From Solirubrobacterales bacterium (GTDB lineage Bacteria; Actinomycetota; Thermoleophilia; Solirubrobacterales; 70-9): a stretch of 10,766 nt of DNA. Position 1 is the first letter of the stretch. Each line of letters starts with the position of its first letter. Position numbers and translations under genes: made by a program. Below the pieces are notes generated by a model, which worked only from the letters and a program-made list of their open reading frames with translations, was not told where the DNA came from and did not search any database. Positions 6,585-10,766 of the stretch are shown here, one piece after another. The stretch covers positions 1 to 10,766 of the forward strand of contig JASLJO010000061.1 of the NCBI GenBank assembly GCA_030152505.1, in the 5' to 3' direction.

Positions 6585-7841
6585 ATGAGCGAAGTGACTG
6601 AGGCCTCCGTCGACGTATTCGAGAAGACCCGCGGCCACGAGCGGCGGGAGCAGCTCGAAGCGGCAAGGCAGCACGACCTGCTGCCCTACTTTCGCCTGAT
6701 CGAGTCCGAGGCCGGGCCGATCATGGAGGTGGAGGGACACGAGGTGGTGATGCTGGGCTCCAACAACTACCTCGGCCTGACCGGCGACGAGCGGGTCAGG
6801 CGCGGCGCCCGCGAGGCGCTGGACGCCTACGGGACCGCGCTGACCGGCTCGCGCTTCATGAACGGCACCACGCCGCTGCACGTAGAGCTCGAGAAAGAGC
6901 TGGCGGAGTGGATGCGGACCGAGGACGCCATCGCCTACACGACCGGCTACCAGGCCAACGTCGGCTGCATCGGCGCGATCCTCGAGCCGGGCGACACGGT
7001 GATCTGCGACGCCGGCGACCACGCCTCGATCCTCGATGGCTGCAAGTTGTCGGGGGCGAAGCTGCGCCCCTTCCGCCACAACCGCATGGACAAGCTGGAG
7101 AAGATGCTGCAGCGGGCGGGCGAGGACGGAGGCGGCGTGCTGGTCATCGTCGATGGCGTCTTCTCGATGGAGGGTGACGTCTGCGACCTGCCCCGCATCG
7201 TCGAGCTCTGCGCCGGCCACGGGGCGCGGCTGATGGTCGACGAGGCCCATGGCGCCGGCGTGCTGGGCGCGCGCGGCGCCGGCGCCTGCGAGCTCTTCGG
7301 CCTCGAGGACGAGGTCGACCTGCGGATGGGCACCTTCTCCAAGAGCCTCGCCTCCTGCGGTGGCTTCATCGCCGGCCCCGCCGAGGTGATCGAGTACCTG
7401 CGGATCTCATCGCGCTCGTTCATCTTCAGCGCCTCGGCGGTGCCGGCGGCGGTCGGTGCGGCGCTGGCGGCGCTGCGGGTGATCCGCTCCGAGGGCCCGG
7501 GCCTCTTCGAGGCGCTGTTGGGCAACGCCGCCTACCTGCGTGAAGGCCTGCGCGACCTCGGCCTGAAGGTCGTCGAGCCGGGCACCCTGCCCGACGGCAG
7601 CGTCGCCACCACGCCGGTCGTGCCGGTGATGGTCGGCGACGACTGGCAGGCGGTCCTGCTCTGGAAGGCGCTCTTCGAGGCCGGCGTCTACACCAACGTG
7701 GCGATACACCCAGCGGTGCCCCCGGGTGGCGCGCTGCTGCGGACGAGCCTGATGGCGACCCATGCGCGCGAGCACCTCGACCGAGCGCTGGAGACGATCT
7801 CCCGCACCATTGAGGACTTTCCTGAGCTTCCACGTACGTGA
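6585..7841 (+). CDS. spt: Serine palmitoyltransferase-type alpha-oxoamine synthase
   Basis: This is a 418-residue PLP enzyme of fold type I that condenses an amino acid with an acyl thioester and releases CO2. The Schiff-base lysine is Lys253 in MGTFSKSLASCGGF (248-261). The TFSKS form is typical of serine palmitoyltransferase, whereas BioF and glycine C-acetyltransferase usually have GTLGK. Other family features are LGSNNYLGL (57-65), the PLP-stacking His146 in GDHASI, and VDEAHGAGVLG (218-228) with Asp219 on the pyridine nitrogen. There is no membrane segment, so it should be cytosolic like other bacterial SPTs. The ATG at 6585 lies six bases from a TACACT -10 box, suggesting a leaderless mRNA. 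The divergent partner is a ceramide-synthase-like acyltransferase, favouring sphingoid-base synthesis over biotin or threonine metabolism. Serine and palmitoyl thioester as substrates are inferred. Confidence 0.88.
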   Translation: MSEVTEASVDVFEKTRGHERREQLEAARQHDLLPYFRLIESEAGPIMEVEGHEVVMLGSNNYLGLTGDERVRRGAREALDAYGTALTGSRFMNGTTPLHVELEKELAEWMRTEDAIAYTTGYQANVGCIGAILEPGDTVICDAGDHASILDGCKLSGAKLRPFRHNRMDKLEKMLQRAGEDGGGVLVIVDGVFSMEGDVCDLPRIVELCAGHGARLMVDEAHGAGVLGARGAGACELFGLEDEVDLRMGTFSKSLASCGGFIAGPAEVIEYLRISSRSFIFSASAVPAAVGAALAALRVIRSEGPGLFEALLGNAAYLREGLRDLGLKVVEPGTLPDGSVATTPVVPVMVGDDWQAVLLWKALFEAGVYTNVAIHPAVPPGGALLRTSLMATHAREHLDRALETISRTIEDFPELPRT

Positions 7842-7853
7842 GCGGCTATCCAT

Positions 7854-7873
7854 CCCCCTGCGGGGGTAGTTTC
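7854..7873 (+). terminator. Possible terminator after the SPT-type gene
   Basis: Thirteen bases after the stop, CCCCC (7854-7858) and GGGGG (7862-7866) pair around TGC, followed by TAGTTTC. The stem is short but all G-C, and the downstream T content is modest, so termination would be partial. It lies at the start of the 267-base gap before mihF. Apart from this hairpin, that gap holds a promoter, a direct repeat and a leader, and I see no gene in it. Confidence 0.4.
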
Positions 7874-7950
7874 GGCCTTGTCCATTTCGAGACGAGGCGG
7901 GCTCGGCGAGAAAAAGATGCTCTTAGCGACCGGGGCGTGGACGCTTCGCT

Positions 7951-8013
7951 GAATCCGGGTTGACGCTCGCCGCCCCAACCGCGTAGCTTGCCCACCTCGC
8001 CGCGAATCCGGGT
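7951..8013 (+). repeat. 10-bp direct repeat bracketing the mihF promoter
   Basis: GAATCCGGGT occurs at 7951-7960, overlapping the first base of the -35 box, and again at 8004-8013, just downstream of the predicted transcription start. The two copies are 53 bases apart start to start, about five helical turns, so a regulator could contact both on the same DNA face. This may be an operator pair or chance; no regulator gene is adjacent. Confidence 0.4.
7960..7989 (+). promoter_or_regulatory. SigA-type promoter for mihF
   Basis: TTGACG (7960-7965) and TAGCTT (7984-7989) are separated by 18 bases and match the -35 and TANNNT -10 forms of the primary sigma factor. A start near 7996 would give a leader of about 112 bases before the GTG at 8109. 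It is the best-formed promoter in the window, consistent with strong expression of a nucleoid protein. Confidence 0.6.
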
Positions 8014-8093
8014 CAGGAGGACGCGGCGGCAGTTCGACTCAACCGGACGGGCAGCAGCCGGCCGGCGCAGAAACCAGTCAACGAACCCCTACA

Positions 8094-8101
8094 GGGAGGA
8101 G
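8094..8101 (+). promoter_or_regulatory. Strong Shine-Dalgarno fixing the mihF start
   Basis: GGGAGGAG at 8094-8101 lies seven bases before GTG 8109. It supports that start over the internal ATG at 8139, which has no such site. Confidence 0.7.
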
Positions 8102-8108
8102 TCCCCCA

Positions 8109-8471
8109 GTGGAAGCTGTATCGATCGCCCCTGCCCCGATGAGTCCGACCGCGGACCAGACACCCCAGCACATGCAGGCGCTGGCCCGTGCCAATCGAGT
8201 GCGACTCGCCAGAGCAGAGCTGAAGCGATCGATCGGGCGGGGCGAGATCGATGTCTCCGAGGTGATCCGCGACACCCCTTGGGAGACCGAGAGCATGACC
8301 CTGGCGGAGCTGCTGACCAGCCAGCGCCGTTGGGGCCGCACCCGTGCCCGCAAGCTCCTCCAGGCCCTCGCCCTGAGCGAGAACAAGCGCATCGGCACCC
8401 TGACGCCGCGCCAGCGTGCCCTGCTGGCCTCGGCGCTGAGCCCACGCGCCAGGGACACCATCTTGGTCTAA
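8109..8471 (+). CDS. mihF: Integration host factor, actinobacterial type (mIHF)
   Basis: This is a 120-residue nucleoid-associated protein. After a variable tail of about 20 residues, the mIHF core reads ALARANRVRLARAELKRSIG (24-43), DVSEVIRD (48-55), LAELLTSQRRWGRTRARKLL (65-84) and RIGTLTPRQRALLASAL (94-110). It matches the Mycobacterium/Streptomyces mIHF architecture, including the basic GRTRARKLL segment expected to contact DNA. The family binds and bends DNA and is unrelated in sequence to the enterobacterial IhfA/IhfB. In many actinobacteria mihF lies next to gmk. Here it stands alone, with a convergent membrane-protein gene nine bases away, so it may be a second copy or a relocated one. 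It has its own promoter and strong ribosome-binding site. The GTG start is preferred over ATG 8139. Confidence 0.92.
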   Translation: MEAVSIAPAPMSPTADQTPQHMQALARANRVRLARAELKRSIGRGEIDVSEVIRDTPWETESMTLAELLTSQRRWGRTRARKLLQALALSENKRIGTLTPRQRALLASALSPRARDTILV

Positions 8472-8488
8472 GGGGGCAGCTATCCCCT
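8471..8488. terminator. Weak hairpin between convergent stops
   Basis: AGGGG (8471-8475) pairs with CCCCT (8484-8488) around an eight-base loop. It overlaps the TAA of mihF and the TAG of the convergent gene. There is no T-run on either strand, so it is at best a weak or factor-dependent terminator. Confidence 0.3.
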
Positions 8489-8926
8489 CAGACCGCCGGC
8501 TTTGAACGACAAGCCCCCCGAGGCCTTCTGGAAGGCGCGTCGCAGGGCTATGAAAGAAGCGAGGAAGGCTGCGGCGCCGGCGGCCAGGCAGACGGCGAGG
8601 ATCAGGCCGGCGAGGTAGAAGAGACCGCCGGTCACGAGGACGAATACGACGCCGGCGAGCAGGGTGGTGTGGGAGCGGTAGCCGGCGAAATGCTCGCGGG
8701 CGGAGACCTCCAGCCCCCCCAGGGCGGCGAGGACGACGCCGACACCGATCGCGGTCGGGCTCTGGCCGACGATGCCGACGACGAGGGTGACGATGCCGGC
8801 GAGGACGGTGAGCTCGGCAAGGGGGAAAGAACCCCAGGGCGCCGGCGGGCGCTCATCGGCGGTCCGCCTTCGCCGGGGCCCCTGTTTCGCTTCGGACTCG
8901 CGCTTGGACCGGGTCTTATTGCTCAA
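8480..8926 (-). CDS. Four-span membrane protein, unknown function
   Basis: This is a 148-residue protein I do not recognise. A strongly charged N-terminus (about 30 residues, with RRRR at 18-21) precedes hydrophobic segments at about 35-53, 57-73, 88-109 and 111-129. The tail ends LSFKAGGLRG. The basic N-terminus should be cytoplasmic. Both plausible starts are TTG: 8926, used here, and 8935, which would add RPL. Neither has a good Shine-Dalgarno, and both overlap the end of the upstream gene (stop at 8916), so translation is likely coupled. It converges on mihF with a gap of eight bases. No catalytic or transport motif is visible. The gene pair with the upstream coiled-coil protein may be functional, but that is inference. 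Confidence 0.7.
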   Translation of the reverse strand: MSNKTRSKRESEAKQGPRRRRTADERPPAPWGSFPLAELTVLAGIVTLVVGIVGQSPTAIGVGVVLAALGGLEVSAREHFAGYRSHTTLLAGVVFVLVTGGLFYLAGLILAVCLAAGAAAFLASFIALRRAFQKASGGLSFKAGGLRG

Positions 8927-9410
8927 CGGCCGCAAGCCGCCCGGCTAATGGGCATCCAGAGGAGACCTTGACCCGCCACCAGCCCATCAACATGCCCAGC
9001 GGGCCGAGGCGGGGGCGCGAGTGCCAGGTGCCGCAGCCAGGTTCGCCGACGTCGGCGCGGCTGATCCGCAGCCACTTGTGCTCGGACGGCGCGTCGAGCA
9101 TCCGCTCGAGCAGCTCGCGGTTGCGGGTCTCGAGCTCCGTCCGCTCTCTCAGCCGGATCCTAGCCTCGGCGATTCGATCGGCGAGCGAGTCACGGATCGC
9201 CTCGAGATCGCCCAGCCCCAGCGCCCGCGGCTCAGCGGAGACCGCGGCAACCGCGGCGTCGACCTCGACCCGTGGGAAGGCCTCGGCGAAGAGCGACGCG
9301 AGCTGCGCTTCGAGCCGCCCGATCTGGCGTCGCAGCTCGGTCCTGGCAAGCCGCTCATCGCCCCCCAGGCGAAGCGCGGTGCAAGCGTCTCGTTCGAGCA
9401 GATCCGGCAT
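8916..9410 (-). CDS. Coiled-coil protein with Cys/His/Trp-rich C-terminal motif
   Basis: This is a 164-residue protein without a recognised function. Residues about 17-42 and 66-108 are charged and helical, likely coiled coil (LARTELRRQIGRLEAQL; RIRLRERTELETRNRELL). From about 112 the composition changes: KWLRISRADVGEPGCGTWHS, then GMLMGWWRVKVSSGCPLAG. Cys126, His130 and Cys153 with paired Trp144-145 look like a conserved functional patch, perhaps metal- or ligand-binding; this is inference from composition. ATG 9410 was chosen because the longer frame upstream overlaps the preceding gene and reads as low-complexity shadow sequence. A TACACT box lies 12 bases before it. The gap to the B3/4 gene is 52 bases and the 3' end overlaps the next gene. 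Confidence 0.7.
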   Translation of the reverse strand: MPDLLERDACTALRLGGDERLARTELRRQIGRLEAQLASLFAEAFPRVEVDAAVAAVSAEPRALGLGDLEAIRDSLADRIAEARIRLRERTELETRNRELLERMLDAPSEHKWLRISRADVGEPGCGTWHSRPRLGPLGMLMGWWRVKVSSGCPLAGRLAAVEQ

Positions 9411-9422
9411 AGACCAGCTACG

Positions 9423-9428
9423 AGTGTA
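9423..9428 (-). promoter_or_regulatory. Possible -10 box for the coiled-coil gene
   Basis: The minus strand reads TACACT at 9428-9423, twelve bases before ATG 9410, the same hexamer as before the SPT-type gene. The only -35-like match upstream, TTGCGA, is 20 bases away, which is too far for an ordinary promoter. No Shine-Dalgarno is seen, so a short-leader mRNA is plausible. Confidence 0.3.
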
Positions 9429-9462
9429 AATCACGTCACCGACCCAGATCGCAAGCCCTGCG

Positions 9463-10134
9463 TTAAGCCGCCGAAACGGTCGCCGCGACCATCCAAACGG
9501 CCTCGTCGACCGCGATCTGGGGGATGCCGTCCACCTGGATGGCGGCAATGGCGATGCGACGGGTACCGCGGCTGACCGTGCGGCTCCCGCCGGTGGCGCC
9601 GAAGAGGAGGCCCGCCGGGGCGCGCTCGTCGGCGATCACCAGGGTGCCGTGGGAGAGCTCCCCGGGACGGCCCTCGAGCGACTCGCCGGGGGCTGAGTCG
9701 CGGATGCAGAGCCGGCCTTCGAGCTTTTCGGCGTCAAAGGACCGCAGCGCGACTCCGGTCTCGATCGTGGCGATCGTCAGCGCGTCGGCGGGCAGGCCAC
9801 GGGTCTTGAAGCCGCCGTCCTGGAGACGATCGAGGGCGAGCTGCTCGACCGGCGTGTGGGTGCGGTCGGGGTCGAGACCGATCTGCCGGAAGAAGACGCG
9901 ATAGGCCCACGGGATGGGCCGTTCGCGCATGTGGATCGCGTGGGCACCATAGAAACGATCTGAGGCCTCGCGCAGGCGACGGTCGACCGGCTCGGGGCTG
10001 CGGCCGGGGCGACCGTCGACCTCGATCCAGGAGATGCCGAGACCGGGGAACTCGGCGGCGACGTGCGGCGCGACCCAGCCAAGCGTCGGAACGGGCTCCC
10101 AGTCGAGCTTCGACTCGGGCGTGCCGGCGTTCAT
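9463..10134 (-). CDS. B3/4 (PheRS beta-like editing) domain protein
   Basis: This is a 223-residue protein carrying a freestanding B3/B4 domain like that of the phenylalanyl-tRNA synthetase beta chain. The domain covers about 65-215: WAYRVFFRQIGLDPDRTHTP (76-95), LPADALTIATIE (114-125), the GRLCIRDSAPGESLEG turn (140-155), LVIADE (165-170) and the late TRRIAIAAIQVDG strand (191-203). In PheRS this domain clears mischarged tyrosine. Freestanding relatives are common, but most have no proven role, so tRNA or amino-acid editing is only a possibility. ATG 10134 overlaps the TGA of the thioredoxin-like gene as ATGA, fixing the start and showing coupled translation. The frame extends 45 codons further upstream, but only as an antisense-like shadow of the preceding gene. 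It has no signal peptide and should be cytosolic. Confidence 0.85.
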   Translation of the reverse strand: MNAGTPESKLDWEPVPTLGWVAPHVAAEFPGLGISWIEVDGRPGRSPEPVDRRLREASDRFYGAHAIHMRERPIPWAYRVFFRQIGLDPDRTHTPVEQLALDRLQDGGFKTRGLPADALTIATIETGVALRSFDAEKLEGRLCIRDSAPGESLEGRPGELSHGTLVIADERAPAGLLFGATGGSRTVSRGTRRIAIAAIQVDGIPQIAVDEAVWMVAATVSAA

Positions 10135-10736
10135 CTCCGCGCCCCCGCCGCCGTGCGGCTCGCCCGCAGCAATCCGTCGATCCGTTCGCTCAACACTCCG
10201 GCGTCGAGGTTGCCAATCCCGGCGTCCTCCAGCGTCCCCCCGGGATAGACGTAGGCGAAGGTTGGACAACCGCCCACGTGGTAGAGGCCGGCGACCGCAC
10301 CGTCGCGGTCATAGCCGACCGGCATCTTCCAGCCGCGCTGCCGGATCAGCTCACGGACCGTGTCGCGGTCGTCGCGAATGTCGACCGAGAGGAAGTTCAC
10401 GCGTCCACGGTAGCGCGGGTAGATCCGGCTGACGACATCCTGCTGGTCGACGCAGTCGCCCCCCTTGCTGAACCAGAAGGAGATCAGCAGCGGTCGATCG
10501 AACAGATCGCAGACCCGGATCGCTTCGGCGGTGCGAATCTCGCAGGCGGGCACACGACGCTCACCGGCCGGACAGGGCACTTCCCCCACCGAGCAATCGT
10601 CCTGGGCCACGTTGGCGTCCCCTTCCAGGTCCCCGGCGGCATTCGGCACGGCGAACTCCGGCAGCGGCCAGCGCGGCGGCTGCCTGTCGAGGCCCAGCGT
10701 GTCCCCCCCACCCCGCCCCCCCAGGATGAGCCCCAC
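10131..10736 (-). CDS. TlpA/thioredoxin-like protein lacking the first active-site Cys
   Basis: This is a 201-residue thioredoxin-fold protein. The strand and active-site helix read LLISFWFSKGGDCVDQQDVV (83-102). Aligned with FWxxWCxxC, the first cysteine is Gly92 and only Cys95 remains. The cis-proline loop is VGGCPTFAYVYPGG (154-167), with Cys157 before Pro158. Four more cysteines lie at 48, 55, 65 and 76 in an N-terminal extension that is unusual for TlpA. With no CxxC it is unlikely to be an ordinary disulfide reductase; a peroxiredoxin-like or structural role, or a Cys pair from the extension, is possible. GTG 10736 is the first start after an in-frame TAG (10743-10745). Hydrophobic sequence on both sides of that TAG hints that the true N-terminus, a membrane anchor, is broken or lies beyond the window. 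It is coupled to the B3/4 gene by ATGA. Confidence 0.75.
   Translation of the reverse strand: MGLILGGRGGGDTLGLDRQPPRWPLPEFAVPNAAGDLEGDANVAQDDCSVGEVPCPAGERRVPACEIRTAEAIRVCDLFDRPLLISFWFSKGGDCVDQQDVVSRIYPRYRGRVNFLSVDIRDDRDTVRELIRQRGWKMPVGYDRDGAVAGLYHVGGCPTFAYVYPGGTLEDAGIGNLDAGVLSERIDGLLRASRTAAGARR
10703..10722 (-). other. G-quadruplex-type tract at the start of the thioredoxin-like gene
   Basis: On the coding strand the run is G7, C, G4, T, G7 (10722 down to 10703), encoding glycine-rich residues 5-11. It can supply at least four G-triplets with one-base loops, a strong quadruplex pattern, within the first dozen codons. It could slow translation or transcription. It is also an indel-prone sequence that could upset the reading frame or the assembly. 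Confidence 0.6.
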
Positions 10737-10742
10737 GGCGCC

Positions 10743-10766
10743 CTATGCGAAGAAGATCAGCCCCAC
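10743..10766 (-). pseudogene. Hydrophobic frame ending in TAG ahead of the thioredoxin-like gene
   Basis: The thioredoxin-like frame continues to the window edge as VGLIFFA, then TAG (10745-10743), then GA and the assigned GTG start with GLILGG. Read through, this is one continuous hydrophobic helix suited to a membrane anchor. Two readings fit: a separate upstream gene ending here, or an interrupted 5' end of the thioredoxin-like gene. The window ends too soon to decide. Confidence 0.35.

Noticed and set aside
5371..6666. Long minus-strand frame upstream of the 88-residue gene
   Set aside because: It overlaps the acyltransferase gene in another frame and reads as low-complexity Arg/Ala/Pro sequence; only its last 88 codons resemble a real protein.
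6561..7250. N-terminal extension of the acyltransferase frame into the SPT-type gene
   Set aside because: It is antisense to the strongly supported synthase, and family similarity begins at MVKLEIRPV.
7268..7290. GC-alternating run in the SPT-type gene that looks like an inverted repeat
   Set aside because: It is simple-sequence GGCGCC-type symmetry encoding an Ala/Gly loop, common in GC-rich coding DNA.
7988..8971. A 327-residue plus-strand frame across mihF
   Set aside because: It overlaps mihF in another frame and is antisense to the membrane-protein gene; the product is compositionally biased with no recognisable motif.
9021..9575. Plus-strand frame opposite the coiled-coil and B3/4 genes
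   Set aside because: Arg/Pro-rich shadow with no domain, lying across two supported minus-strand genes and their gap.
10135..10269. Upstream extension of the B3/4 frame
   Set aside because: It overlaps the thioredoxin-like gene on the same strand in another frame; the ATGA-coupled ATG at 10134 is a better start.
1..10766. CRISPR arrays, insertion sequences, rRNA or tRNA genes
   Set aside because: No regularly spaced repeats, transposase motifs or RNA-gene signatures were seen on either strand.

Overview
The window is GC-rich, densely packed bacterial DNA. It has many GTG/TTG starts, 4-base ATGA/GTGA gene overlaps and probable leaderless promoters. A clear actinobacterial-type integration host factor (mIHF) gene at 8109-8471 places it in the Actinomycetota. 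High GC together with the lineage-flavoured hypothetical genes suggests a deep-branching class such as Thermoleophilia (Solirubrobacterales-like); that class assignment is inference.

Layout from left to right. (1) Positions 1-1826, plus strand: the end of an ABC transporter operon, with a possible tail of an upstream gene, a NitT/TauT-type permease and a ThiY-like lipoprotein, probably for uptake of a thiamin pyrimidine precursor. (2) Positions 1823-6560, minus strand: four closely spaced genes read right to left. They encode a ~376-residue GNAT-fold acyltransferase, an 88-residue single-span membrane protein, an AlkA-like DNA glycosylase and a PAS-GAF-GGDEF-EAL cyclic-di-GMP enzyme. The ABC operon and this unit meet tail to tail and share a CTAG double stop. 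(3) Positions 6585-7841, plus strand: a serine-palmitoyltransferase-type alpha-oxoamine synthase, divergent from the acyltransferase across only 24 bases. (4) Positions 8109-8471, plus strand: mihF with its own promoter and a strong Shine-Dalgarno. (5) Positions 8480-10736, minus strand: a four-gene run encoding a redox-inactive-looking TlpA/thioredoxin-like protein, a B3/4-domain protein, a coiled-coil protein with a Cys/His/Trp-rich C-terminus, and a four-span membrane protein.

The most interesting system is the divergent pair at 5430-7841. An SPT-type enzyme (Lys253 in a TFSKS motif) sits beside a GNAT protein of the kind implicated as bacterial ceramide synthase. The two share one compact bidirectional promoter whose -10 elements overlap and would give leaderless mRNAs from both genes. 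This suggests sphingoid-base/ceramide synthesis in an actinobacterium, although no ceramide reductase or dedicated acyl carrier protein is visible here.

Other structures the gene calls do not explain are: a 45-bp near-perfect palindrome lying in frame inside the glycosylase gene, like an inserted palindromic mini-element; a perfect 22-bp palindrome just past the tail-to-tail stop codons at 1823-1826; an in-frame amber codon inside what reads as a membrane segment at the right edge; and a G-quadruplex-type tract at the start of the thioredoxin-like gene.
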